Positions 8,350 through 16,204 of a DNA stretch of 64,000 nucleotides are shown one piece after another. Origin of the DNA: Palleronia marisminoris. Its GTDB lineage: Bacteria > Pseudomonadota > Alphaproteobacteria > Rhodobacterales > Rhodobacteraceae. Positions within the stretch are counted from its first letter, which is position 1. The number at the start of each line of letters is the position of its first letter. The translations under genes and the position numbers were made by a program. The notes beneath the pieces were generated by a model. The model was not told where the DNA came from. It saw nothing but the letters and a program-made list of their open reading frames with translations, and ran no database searches. Location of the stretch: positions 1 through 64,000 of the forward strand of contig NZ_FWFV01000007.1 in NCBI RefSeq assembly GCF_900172315.1, given 5' to 3'.

Positions 8350-8843
8350 TGGCGGTCCGCCCGATCCTGCGCTGGCCGGACCGGCGGTTGCGCGTTTCTG
8401 CGGCCCCGGTCGAGGCGGTGACGGACGACATCCGCGCGATATGGCAGGACATGATTGACACGATGGACGCGATGCCGGGCGTGGGCCTTGCCGCGCCGCA
8501 GATCGGGGTGGGGCTGCGCCTTGCGGTGGTCGATGCCAGCGATGCGCGCGGGCAGGCGGTTCGAATGGCTAATCCGCAGGTGCTGCATGCGAGTGTCGAG
8601 GATCGCGTGCATGAAGAGGCCTCGCCCTGTTTGCCGGGTGTCTCGGCCAAGGTGGCGCGGCCGCGCGCGGTGACGGTGCGGTTCTTGAACGCCGAGGGCG
8701 CGGTCGTGGAGCGGGATTTCGTTCACCTCTGGGCGGCGAGCGTGCAGCACCAGATCGACCACCTGGATGGCAAGCTGTTCGTGGATCGCCTCAGCCGCAC
8801 CAAGCGCGAGATGCTGATCCGGCGGTCGGCCAAGGCGGGCTGA
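8349..8843 (+). CDS. Peptide deformylase-like protein lacking the catalytic glutamate
   Basis: A 164-residue deformylase homologue. The frame is open further upstream, but the ATG at 8349 overlaps the previous stop by one base and begins a normal family N-terminus (VRPILRWPDRRL). The first motif GVGLAAPQ (44-51) is perfect. The second is altered, ASPCLPG (91-97) where EGCLS is expected, although Cys94 is kept. The third is HQIDH (134-138), so both metal histidines remain but the catalytic Glu is Gln135. In characterised deformylases, replacing this Glu abolishes or nearly abolishes activity. It is therefore probably a non-catalytic or altered-activity paralogue of the first gene in the operon. 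Confidence 0.9.
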   Translation: MAVRPILRWPDRRLRVSAAPVEAVTDDIRAIWQDMIDTMDAMPGVGLAAPQIGVGLRLAVVDASDARGQAVRMANPQVLHASVEDRVHEEASPCLPGVSAKVARPRAVTVRFLNAEGAVVERDFVHLWAASVQHQIDHLDGKLFVDRLSRTKREMLIRRSAKAG

Positions 8844-8902
8844 TTGTTGCCACGCGGGGGTGGGGCGGCGTATGTCGGCGACGCCCGGACCCGGAGACGC
8901 CC

Positions 8903-10171
8903 ATGACCCTGACCTTCCGCAACGCCCGCCTGATCGATCCCGAAACCGGCGAGGAGCGCCGGGGCGACCTGCACGTCGCCGAGGGACACATCTTGGACGC
9001 GGCACCCGAGGCGGCCGAGGTGATCGACTGCCGGGGCAAGTGCCTTGCGCCGGGGATCGTGGATCTGGGCGTGAAGGTCTCTGAACCCGGCGAGCGGCAC
9101 AAGGAAAGCTTCGCCTCGGCCGGACGCGCCGCCGCCCGGGGCGGGGTGACGACGATGGTGACGCGGCCCGATACGAACCCCGCCATCGACACGCCCGAGG
9201 TGCTGGAGTTCGTCGCCAGACGGGCCGAGGCCGATTCGAAGGTGCGGACGGCCCATATGGCCGCGCTGACCAAGGGGCGGGACGGGCGCGAGATGACCGA
9301 GATCGGGTTCCTGATGGATGCGGGGGCTGTGGCGTTCACCGATTGCGACCGGGTGGTGGAGGATACGCGCGTGCTGTCCCGCGCGCTGACCTATGCCAAG
9401 GGCCTTGGTGCGCTGGTCGTGGGGCATGTGCAGGAGCCGGGGTTGAGCCGGGGGGCCGCGGCGACGAGCGGCAAGTTCGCGTCGCTTTACGGGCTGCCGG
9501 GGGTGTCGCCGATGGCGGAACGGATGGGGCTGGACCGGGATATCTCGCTGCTGGAGATGACGGGCGCGCGGTATCACGTCGACCAGATCACCTCTGCCCG
9601 GGCGCTGCCGGCGCTGGAGCGGGCCAAGCGCAACGGGCTGGATATCACCGCCGGGATCGGCATCCACCACCTGACGCTGAACGAGCTGGACGTGGCGGGC
9701 TATCGGACATTCTTCAAGCTGAAGCCGCCGCTTCGGGCGGAGGATGACCGGCAGGCGGCGGTCGAGGCTGTCGCCTCGGGGCTGATCGACGTTATCTGTT
9801 CGATGCACACGCCGCAGGACGAGGAATCGAAGCGCCTGCCCTTTGAAGAAGCCGCATCGGGTGCGGTTGGGCTAGAGACGCTGCTGCCCGCCGCGATGCA
9901 GCTGGTGCATGCGGGCAGCCTGACGCTGCCGCAGCTGTGGCGGGCGCTGTCGCTGACCCCGGCGCGGCGGCTGGGGCTGGAGGGGGGGCGGCTGTCGGCG
10001 GGCGCTCCGGCGGACCTGGTGCTGTTCGACCCCGATGCGCCCTTCGTGCTGGATCGCTCGACGCTGGCGTCGAAATCCAAGAACACGCCGTTCGACGGGG
10101 CGCGGATGCAGGGGCGGGTGCTGGGAACGTGGGTCGGCGGCGCGCAGGTCTATGCGCGCGAGGCGGCCTGA
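8903..10171 (+). CDS. Dihydroorotase-like amidohydrolase without the HxH metal motif
   Basis: A 422-residue member of the dihydroorotase family (PyrC/PyrX type I). The overall layout fits: an N-terminal urease-like strand, LAPGIVDL (48-55), a barrel, and a C-terminal NPA-like ending (ALSLTPARRLGL, then LVLFDPDAPFVLD). The usual DxHVHxREPG is here DLGVKVSEPG (54-63), with Gly56 and Lys58 in place of both metal histidines. The usual DHAPH is SMHTPQ. Later histidines in GHVQEPG and GIHHLTLNE survive. This pattern matches non-catalytic PyrX-like subunits, which in some bacteria support aspartate transcarbamoylase assembly. No pyrB is adjacent. It starts 59 bases after the deformylase-like gene. 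Confidence 0.85.
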   Translation: MTLTFRNARLIDPETGEERRGDLHVAEGHILDAAPEAAEVIDCRGKCLAPGIVDLGVKVSEPGERHKESFASAGRAAARGGVTTMVTRPDTNPAIDTPEVLEFVARRAEADSKVRTAHMAALTKGRDGREMTEIGFLMDAGAVAFTDCDRVVEDTRVLSRALTYAKGLGALVVGHVQEPGLSRGAAATSGKFASLYGLPGVSPMAERMGLDRDISLLEMTGARYHVDQITSARALPALERAKRNGLDITAGIGIHHLTLNELDVAGYRTFFKLKPPLRAEDDRQAAVEAVASGLIDVICSMHTPQDEESKRLPFEEAASGAVGLETLLPAAMQLVHAGSLTLPQLWRALSLTPARRLGLEGGRLSAGAPADLVLFDPDAPFVLDRSTLASKSKNTPFDGARMQGRVLGTWVGGAQVYAREAA

Positions 10172-10915
10172 TCAGATCGTCTCGAGGATTTCCTCGATCT
10201 CACGGATGCGGGACGCCGGGGTGGGGTGGGTCGCGAGGAACTCGGGCGCGCGGTTGGCGTTCGCGGCTTGCATCCGTTGCCACAGGGTGACGGCCTCTTG
10301 CGGGTTGAACCCGGCATCCGACATGGTGGTGAGGCCAAGGGCGTCGGCCTCGATCTCCTGGTCGCGGGAATAGGGCAGCAGCAGGCCGTAATCCAGGCCG
10401 AGGCCTAGGGCCGCGGCGATCTCGGCGCTGTATTCCACGCCGCCGACATTCAGGAAGAACGACACGATCCGCAGCCCCGCGTTCCGGGCGATCTGGGCCG
10501 ACATGCGTTTTTGCGCGTGCTCGGCCGAGAGGTGTCCGATCTCGTGCCCGACGATGGCGGCAAGCTGCGCCTCGTTCTGGACGACGTCGAACATGCCCTC
10601 GTAGACGCCGATCTTGCCGCCGGGCAGGGCGAAGGCGTTGATCTGGGGCGAGGCGAAGACCTCGATCTCCCACCCGTCATGCTCGACCGCCGACGCGTTC
10701 AGAAGCCGCATGGACACGCTTTGGAGCGCCTGTTCGTACGACCTGTTGCGGCTGAGGGGCGTGGTCTCGAGCATTTGCTCCCACGCCTCCTGGCCCATGC
10801 GCGCGGCCTCTTCGTCCGAGACGAGGTTCGGGGCCTCGTCACATCCCGAGAGCGCGACCGGGGCGGTGAGCGAGGCGCCCAGGAAAGCGCGGCGGGTGAA
10901 GCAGCTTTGGCACAT
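10172..10915 (-). CDS. M48-family zinc metalloprotease, predicted lipoprotein
   Basis: A 247-residue M48 peptidase. The zinc site HEIGH is at 124-128, with third ligand Glu187 in EIEAD. The N-terminus has a twin-arginine-like TRRAFLG (7-13) and a lipobox-like ALSGC (21-25), so it is probably exported and anchored to a membrane as a lipoprotein. This matches the periplasmic BepA/LoiP-type branch, which takes part in outer-membrane quality control, rather than the integral-membrane HtpX branch. Unlike BepA it has no C-terminal TPR region. Its stop codon directly abuts the stop of the convergent dihydroorotase-like gene with no spacer. Confidence 0.9.
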   Translation of the reverse strand: MCQSCFTRRAFLGASLTAPVALSGCDEAPNLVSDEEAARMGQEAWEQMLETTPLSRNRSYEQALQSVSMRLLNASAVEHDGWEIEVFASPQINAFALPGGKIGVYEGMFDVVQNEAQLAAIVGHEIGHLSAEHAQKRMSAQIARNAGLRIVSFFLNVGGVEYSAEIAAALGLGLDYGLLLPYSRDQEIEADALGLTTMSDAGFNPQEAVTLWQRMQAANANRAPEFLATHPTPASRIREIEEILETI

Positions 10916-10951
10916 GAAGCTCGAACGCGCGTCTTTGGCGGGCGTTCCGGC

Positions 10952-11890
10952 CTATCGTGGGGCGGCCGCGCGGCGCAGGCGGTCGTTGATCGCGCGGCCG
11001 ACGCCCCGTTCGGGGATGGGGCTGACGGCGATGCGGCGCGCGCCCATGCGGTCGAGGGTCTGGAGATGGCCGAAGAGCTGTGCGGCGGCCTCGGTCAGGT
11101 CGCCGGTGGGCGAGAGGTTCAGGTCGGCGTTGATGGGGCCGAAGCCCAGCAGGACCTCGTCCGGGTCGGGCTGCGTGACGTTCAACCGCACCCGGCCCTG
11201 CGGCGCGTAGTGCGAGGCGAGTTGGCCGGGCGCGGTGGGGGTGTCGCCGGGTGCTTCAAGGCTGATGGGGGTGCCCAGCAGCGCCTCGATCCGCTCGACC
11301 GGGAGGCCGCCGGGGCGGAGCAGGCGGACGGTGCCGTCCACGGGCATCAGGATCGTCGATTCGAGGCCGACCGGGCACGGGCCGCCGTCGAGGATCGCGT
11401 CGATCCGGTCGCCGAGGCCAGCCTCGACATGGTCGGCCGTGGTAGGGCTGACCCGGCCCGAGGGGTTGGCCGAGGGCGCGGCGACGGGACGGCCGGTGCG
11501 TTCCAGAAGGCGCAGGGCCAACGGGGCGGCGGGCACGCGGACGGCCAGCGTGGGAAGGCCCGCGGTGACAATGTCGGCGACGGGGGCGCCATCGCGCAGG
11601 GGCAGGACCAGCGTCATCGGGCCGGGCCAGAAGGCGCGGGCCAGTTGGCGGGCAAGGTCGTCGAAGTGGACGAGGTCTTCGGCCGCTTGAAGCGAGGGGA
11701 CATGCGCGATCAGGGGGTTGAAGCTGGGCCGGCCCTTCGCGGCGTAGATGCCGGCCACCGCGCGGGCATCGGTGGCGTCGGCGCCGAGGCCGTAGACAGT
11801 CTCGGTCGGGAAGGCGACGAGGGCGCCCTGCCGCAAGAGCTGGGCGGCGCGGTCGATCCCGGGCGTGTCGGCGGAGAGGCGCAACGTCAT
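10952..11890 (-). CDS. tsaC: L-threonylcarbamoyladenylate synthase (Sua5 architecture)
   Basis: A 312-residue protein that makes threonylcarbamoyl-AMP from threonine, bicarbonate and ATP for the t6A37 modification of ANN-decoding tRNAs. The catalytic YrdC domain occupies about 1-200: FPTETVYGLGADA, the KGRPSFNPL motif, WPGPMTLVL and AAPSANPSG. A linker containing SHYAPQG leads to a Sua5 C-terminal domain, so this is the long Sua5 form rather than short TsaC. It lies 36 bases upstream of the M48 gene on the same strand and is divergent from the acyl-CoA dehydrogenase gene. Confidence 0.93.
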   Translation of the reverse strand: MTLRLSADTPGIDRAAQLLRQGALVAFPTETVYGLGADATDARAVAGIYAAKGRPSFNPLIAHVPSLQAAEDLVHFDDLARQLARAFWPGPMTLVLPLRDGAPVADIVTAGLPTLAVRVPAAPLALRLLERTGRPVAAPSANPSGRVSPTTADHVEAGLGDRIDAILDGGPCPVGLESTILMPVDGTVRLLRPGGLPVERIEALLGTPISLEAPGDTPTAPGQLASHYAPQGRVRLNVTQPDPDEVLLGFGPINADLNLSPTGDLTEAAAQLFGHLQTLDRMGARRIAVSPIPERGVGRAINDRLRRAAAPR

Positions 11891-12010
11891 GGCGTCGGAT
11901 TAGGCCAGCCGGGGCGCCTTGGCCAGACGGGCAATAACGCCGCGTTCCGCTTGTCGGGCGGGGGGTGGCCCGCCATTCTGACGGTCACGCCAGTTGGAGG
12001 AGCCGCCGCC

Positions 12011-13714
12011 ATGCCCTATCGCGCCCCGTTGAACGACTATCGTTTCATCTTCGAGAATGTCGTCGGGTTCTCCCGCGTTGCCGAGACCGAGCGCTTCGCC
12101 GAGGCCACGCCGGAACTGGTCGAGCAGATCCTGACCGAGGCCGCACGGCTGAGCGAAGAGGTGATCGCGCCGTTGAACTGGCCCGGCGACCGCAACCCGG
12201 CCAAGCTGGAGAACGGCGTGGTGCGGACGTCTCCGGGCTTCGGCGACGGCTACAAGGCGATCGCCGAGGGCGGCTGGGTCGGCATGGCGGCCAACCCCGA
12301 TCATGGCGGCATGGGCCTGCCGATGGCGGTGACGACGGCGGTGAACGAGATGCTGTCATCGGCCTGCCTGTCGTTGCAGCTGTGCCCTCTGCTGAGCCAG
12401 GGCCAGATCGAGGCGCTGGAGCATCATGCCAGCGACGAGCTGAAGGCGCTGTACCTGCCCAAGCTGACCAGCGGCGAATGGTCGGGAACGATGAACCTGA
12501 CCGAGCCGCAGGCGGGGTCGGACGTGGGGGCGCTGCGGACGAAGGCCGAGCCGCAGGAAGACGGCAGCTACCGGATCACGGGGCAGAAGATCTACATCAC
12601 CTGGGGCGACGCGGATTTCCTGCCGAACGTCGTGCATCTTGTGCTGGCGCGCCTGCCGGATGCGCCCGCCGGGACCAAGGGGATCAGCCTGTTCCTCGTC
12701 CCGAAATACCTGCCGAACGAGGCGGGCGAGCCGGGCGAGCAGAACGACCTGCGGGTCGTCAGCCTGGAAGAGAAGATGGGCATCCACGCCTCGCCGACCT
12801 GCGTGATGGAGTTCGACGGCGCGACCGGCTGGCTGGTTGGTGGGCCGAACAAGGGCATGGCGGCGATGTTCACCATGATGAACAACGCGCGCCTCGGCGT
12901 CGGCGCGCAGGGCATTGGCGTGGGCGAGCGTGCGTATCAGCACGCGGTGGCCTACGCGATGGACCGGGTGCAGGGGAAGGCGAGCGGCTCGGGCGCGATC
13001 GTCGAACATGCCGACGTGCGGCGAATGCTGACCCAGATGAAGGCGGACTTGTTCGCCGCGCGCTCCATCGCGCTGATGAACGCGGTGGCGATCGACATGG
13101 CCGCGGCCACCGGCGAGGCCGGGTGGAAGGCACGTGCGGCGCTGCTGACGCCGATCACCAAGGTCTTCGGCACCGAAACCGGCGTGCAGGTCGCGCATGA
13201 GGGGGTGCAGATCCACGGCGGCATGGGCTTCGTCGAGGAAACCGGCGCCGCCCAGTTCAGCCGCGACGCCCGCATCACCCCGATCTACGAGGGGACGAAC
13301 GGCATCCAGGCGATGGACCTCGTGGCGCGCAAGATGATGGACGGGGGCGAGGCGGCATTCTCCCTGATCGACGAGATCCAGTCGCAGGCGGAAGAGGCCC
13401 GCGCGTCTCACGAGGCGCTGGCCCAGAAGGTCTGGGAGGCCACCGAGGCGCTGCGCGAGACGACCGAATGGCTGGCCGAGCAGGAGATGCAGGACCGCTT
13501 TGCCGGCGCCGTGCCCTACCTCTATGCCTTCGCCCGGGTGCTGGGCGGTGCCGCGCATCTGCGGGCCGCGCAGAAGGGCGACGCGGCGCGCGGGGCCTTC
13601 GCCGCGTTCTACATCGACCGGCTGCTGCCCGAACATCGCGCACTTCTGGCGCAGGCGCGGGCGGGGGCAAAGGGCCTCTATTCGATCAGCCTGGACGACC
13701 TGACGGCGGCCTGA
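12011..13714 (+). CDS. Acyl-CoA dehydrogenase (long form, DmdC-like)
   Basis: A 567-residue flavoenzyme. The frame is open far upstream, but the family N-terminus starts at this ATG (MPYRAPLNDYRFIFENVVGF). Middle-domain motifs NLTEPQAGSDVGALRT and KIYITWGD are clear, the FAD/CoA region IHGGMGFVEETGAAQFSRDARI follows, and the catalytic base is Glu427 in IYEGTNGIQ. The extra C-terminal domain of about 130 residues is shared with FadE-type enzymes and with DmdC, the 3-methylmercaptopropionyl-CoA dehydrogenase common in marine relatives. No dmdA, dmdB or dmdD is adjacent, so DMSP degradation is possible but not shown; medium- or long-chain fatty acyl-CoA oxidation fits equally. Confidence 0.92.
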   Translation: MPYRAPLNDYRFIFENVVGFSRVAETERFAEATPELVEQILTEAARLSEEVIAPLNWPGDRNPAKLENGVVRTSPGFGDGYKAIAEGGWVGMAANPDHGGMGLPMAVTTAVNEMLSSACLSLQLCPLLSQGQIEALEHHASDELKALYLPKLTSGEWSGTMNLTEPQAGSDVGALRTKAEPQEDGSYRITGQKIYITWGDADFLPNVVHLVLARLPDAPAGTKGISLFLVPKYLPNEAGEPGEQNDLRVVSLEEKMGIHASPTCVMEFDGATGWLVGGPNKGMAAMFTMMNNARLGVGAQGIGVGERAYQHAVAYAMDRVQGKASGSGAIVEHADVRRMLTQMKADLFAARSIALMNAVAIDMAAATGEAGWKARAALLTPITKVFGTETGVQVAHEGVQIHGGMGFVEETGAAQFSRDARITPIYEGTNGIQAMDLVARKMMDGGEAAFSLIDEIQSQAEEARASHEALAQKVWEATEALRETTEWLAEQEMQDRFAGAVPYLYAFARVLGGAAHLRAAQKGDAARGAFAAFYIDRLLPEHRALLAQARAGAKGLYSISLDDLTAA

Positions 13715-13774
13715 GTCGCGCAGTTGTCTACGGCTGGCCGAGGCGATACGGGTCCCCGGACAAAGGGGGCCGAC

Positions 13775-14806
13775 ATGAAAAGCGACGGCGGAACGATCCG
13801 GTACATTCACGAGACGCCGCCCGAATTCGGCGTGCCGACCGCGATCGCCAAGGGGGTGGAATGGCTGCGCTTGCCCCTGCCGATGGCGCTGGACCACGTG
13901 AATTGCTGGATCCTCGACGAGGGGGACGGCGCCGTCACAATCGTCGATACCGGCTTCGACAGCCGGAAGACGCGCGACCTCTGGACACGGGCGCTGGACG
14001 GGCGGCGGGTTGCGCGGGTCGTCGTCACCCACCACCACCCCGACCATGTGGGCCTTGCCGGCTGGTTCCAGGCCGAGCACGGGACCGAGTTGCTGATGCC
14101 ACGCACGGGCTGGCTGATGGCGCGGATGCTGACTCTCGACCTGCAGGAGCGTCCCGCGCCCGAGACGCTTGCCTTCTGGCGCGCCGCCGGGATGCCGTCC
14201 GAGATGATCGAGGCGCGCGCGGCCGAGCGGCCCTTCAACTTCGCCGACGTGGTGACGCCCCTGCCGCTTGGCTACCGGCGGCTGATGAACGAGGACATGA
14301 TCTGCCTCGGCGGGCGGTGGTGGCATATCCATTGCGGCGACGGCCATGCCCCCGAACATGCGACGCTGTGGGAAGAGGACGGGCCGCTCGTCCTTGGCGG
14401 GGACCAGTTCCTGCCCTCGATCTCGCCCAATCTCGGCATCTACGCGACCGAGCCCGAGGCCGACCCGGTGGGCGAATGGATGGCCTCGTGCGAGCGGTTC
14501 CGCGGGCTTGCGACGCCCGACAGGATCGTCCTGCCGGGTCACAAGCTGCCCTATCGCGGCCTCGACACCCGGTTGCGTCAGCTGATCGAGAATCACGATG
14601 GCGCGCTCGACCGGCTGAGATCGCACATGACCGAGCCGCGCAGCGCGGTCGAGTGCTTCCGCCCGCTGTTCAAGCGCGAGATCGGGACGGCGGAATACGG
14701 CCTCGCCCTGGTCGAGGCGGTCGCCCATTGCCAGCACCTGGTCCATCGCGGCGAAGTGCTGCGCGAAACCGGCACGGACGGCGTGTGGCGCTTCGCATTG
14801 CGGTGA
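13775..14806 (+). CDS. Metallo-beta-lactamase-fold hydrolase
   Basis: A 343-residue protein with the metal-binding THHHPDHVGLAGW (85-97), preceded by TIVDTGFD and followed by a typical HCGDGHAPEH and a late metal histidine in VLPGHKLPYRGL. The ATG at 13775 is preceded by AGGGGG at good distance; a TTG 51 bases upstream in frame is a weaker choice. The size and the GHKLPYRGL region resemble glyoxalase II-like or thioesterase-like members that sit with fatty-acid catabolism genes. It follows the acyl-CoA dehydrogenase by 60 bases and may be co-transcribed. The substrate is unknown. Confidence 0.88.
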   Translation: MKSDGGTIRYIHETPPEFGVPTAIAKGVEWLRLPLPMALDHVNCWILDEGDGAVTIVDTGFDSRKTRDLWTRALDGRRVARVVVTHHHPDHVGLAGWFQAEHGTELLMPRTGWLMARMLTLDLQERPAPETLAFWRAAGMPSEMIEARAAERPFNFADVVTPLPLGYRRLMNEDMICLGGRWWHIHCGDGHAPEHATLWEEDGPLVLGGDQFLPSISPNLGIYATEPEADPVGEWMASCERFRGLATPDRIVLPGHKLPYRGLDTRLRQLIENHDGALDRLRSHMTEPRSAVECFRPLFKREIGTAEYGLALVEAVAHCQHLVHRGEVLRETGTDGVWRFALR

Positions 14807-14825
14807 ATTCTGCGTCCACGGGGCG

Positions 14826-14854
14826 GTGACAGTCCCGCACACATGGGCTATCAG
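14826..14854 (+). promoter_or_regulatory. Predicted sigma-70-type promoter of the oxidase subunit IV gene
   Basis: GTGACA (14826-14831) and TATCAG (14849-14854) are separated by exactly 17 bases, matching the consensus at 5 of 6 and 4 of 6 positions. The expected transcript would start about 25 bases before the ATG at 14885. Found by eye only. Confidence 0.5.
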
Positions 14855-14884
14855 ACCGCGGAACTGTTTTCTTCGGAGCGGAAC

Positions 14885-15019
14885 ATGGCCAAGCATTCCC
14901 ACGGCTCGATGGATACCACGCATCACGAGAAGGTCTTCAACTCGTTCATCACGTGGATCACCCGCGGAACGATCGCAATCATCCTCGGCTTGATCTTCCT
15001 CTGGCTCGTCAACGGCTGA
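14885..15019 (+). CDS. aa3-type cytochrome c oxidase subunit IV (small bacterial type)
   Basis: A 44-residue protein with a hydrophilic, histidine-containing N-terminus (MAKHSHGSMDTTHHEKVF) and a single membrane helix ending in IIFL-like residues and WLVNG. It matches the short subunit IV found in Paracoccus and Rhodobacter aa3 oxidases (COX4_pro_2 type), which packs against the main subunits and is not essential for activity in those organisms. CGGAG lies seven bases before the ATG. No other oxidase subunit gene is nearby; separation of this subunit from ctaC/D/E is normal for the group. Confidence 0.85.
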   Translation: MAKHSHGSMDTTHHEKVFNSFITWITRGTIAIILGLIFLWLVNG

Positions 15020-15021
15020 TC

Positions 15022-15639
15022 GTGCCCCGCATCGTTATTGCGCTCGCCGCGCTCTGCCTTGCGCTGGCGGGCTGCGCCGTGGGCAATCCGCCGCCCTCCG
15101 ACCCGGCCGAGGTCGCCCGTCGCAGCTTTTCCGACAGCGGTCCTGCGCAGATCACGCTGTTCACGGTACGCGGCGTCGGCAAGGATAACGGCGCGCACAC
15201 GGCGCTGCTGGTGAACGGCAGCGAGCGGGTGCTGTGGGATCCGGCGGGTTCGTTCCTTCATCCGCAGGTGCCCGAGATCGGCGACGTCCTTTTCGGCATC
15301 ACCCCGATGATCGAGCGCATCTATACGGACTACCACGTCCGCCCGGATTTCTACGTCGTTCGGCAGGACAAGACCGTCACGCGCGAGACCGCCGACCGCA
15401 TTATCTCGGCAATGCGGGCGCATGGCGCGGCGGGGCAGGCGACTTGCGCGCTGTCGACCAGCGGTATCCTGCGGCAGGCGGGGTTCGATGTCGGGCGCAG
15501 TTGGTTCCCCAATGCCCTGGTGCGCGACTTCGGCGAGTTGCCGGGCGTCACGACCACGCGGATCGACACATCGAACGTGAACACGAACCACAACGTGATC
15601 TTCGGGCGCGGTGGCGTGCCGCTGCCGCCGGGCGCCTGA
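15022..15639 (+). CDS. Putative lipoprotein of unknown function
   Basis: A 205-residue protein starting with GTG two bases after the oxidase subunit IV stop. Starting here gives a clean lipoprotein signal: a short basic start, a hydrophobic stretch and lipobox LAGC ending at about residue 17. The mature part (HTALLVNGSERVLWDPAGSF; YTDYHVRPDFYVVRQDKTV) looks globular. A conserved-looking C-A-x-S-T-x-G-I-L patch near residue 140 and a late NTNHN motif could suggest an enzyme fold of the papain/NlpC kind, with VTRETA between. I cannot confirm that and assign no function. Confidence 0.8.
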   Translation: MPRIVIALAALCLALAGCAVGNPPPSDPAEVARRSFSDSGPAQITLFTVRGVGKDNGAHTALLVNGSERVLWDPAGSFLHPQVPEIGDVLFGITPMIERIYTDYHVRPDFYVVRQDKTVTRETADRIISAMRAHGAAGQATCALSTSGILRQAGFDVGRSWFPNALVRDFGELPGVTTTRIDTSNVNTNHNVIFGRGGVPLPPGA

Positions 15640-15766
15640 GCCGTCCAGGAAAGCCGGGCGACCCGGCGGCGGCGTTGCGCGGCTGGCCTCCGGTGCGAAC
15701 GGCCGCTCAACCTTCCGGCAAGTGCGTCGCGCGGATGGTCCGGGCGTTCATACACCCGAGGATCCC

Positions 15767-16114
15767 ATGTCCGACAGCTCCACCAACCTTGCCTTGCCGT
15801 TCATCCAGCCGTCGCAGGCGCAAAAGCACGTCACCCATAACGAGGCGATCGCGCGGCTCGACGTGCTGACCCAGCTTGCCGTCGTGGCCTTCGACGCCGC
15901 GACGCCCCCCGCCGCTCCGGTCGAGGGCGCGGCCTATGCGCTCGGCACCGCTCCGACGGGCGCCTGGGCCGGGCAGGGCGGCACCGTCGCCGCCTTCCAG
16001 AACGGCGGCTGGGTGTTCATCACGCCGCGCGCGGGCTGGATCGCGGTGGCCGCCGACACGGGGCGGCTGCGGGTGATGACCCCAACCGGCTGGCGCACAC
16101 CGATCTTCGACTGA
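15767..16114 (+). CDS. DUF2793 family protein
   Basis: A 115-residue protein beginning LPFIQPSQAQKHVTHNEAI, the signature of DUF2793, a family found near the tail end of gene transfer agent and phage structural clusters in Rhodobacterales. The upstream part of the open frame has no family match, so the ATG at 15767 is chosen. The C-terminal part (GGWVFITPRAGW, TGWRTPIFD) is tryptophan- and glycine-rich, as in fibre or adhesion modules. No other phage or transfer agent gene is present in the window, so this copy is an orphan. Confidence 0.85.
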   Translation: MSDSSTNLALPFIQPSQAQKHVTHNEAIARLDVLTQLAVVAFDAATPPAAPVEGAAYALGTAPTGAWAGQGGTVAAFQNGGWVFITPRAGWIAVAADTGRLRVMTPTGWRTPIFD

Positions 16115-16120
16115 GGCGAG

Positions 16121-16147
16121 GCGCCCGGGCCCGGACCGGGCGCTTCC
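16121..16147 (+). terminator. GC-rich hairpin after the DUF2793 gene
   Basis: An 8-bp perfect stem, GCGCCCGG (16121-16128) with CCGGGCGC (16136-16143), begins six bases after the stop codon. Only a short TTCCC follows, so it is a weak intrinsic terminator candidate, or a transcript-stabilising end that separates this gene from pheT. Confidence 0.4.
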
Positions 16148-16204
16148 CATTCCGCGCCGCCTGCGCTAGTCCCGCGGGCGACACGACAAGAGGCGCGGAC
16201 CGAC

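Noticed and set aside
8561-8575. GGTTCGAATG resembling a tRNA T-loop
   Set aside because: It lies inside the deformylase-like gene, and no acceptor or anticodon stem can be built around it.
10511-12010. Long open frame extending the acyl-CoA dehydrogenase 500 codons upstream
   Set aside because: It runs antisense to TsaC and the M48 protease genes, has no family match, and the dehydrogenase has a normal start at 12011.
12356-14926. 856-codon minus-strand frame
   Set aside because: Antisense to the acyl-CoA dehydrogenase and metallo-beta-lactamase-fold genes, both with clear catalytic motifs.
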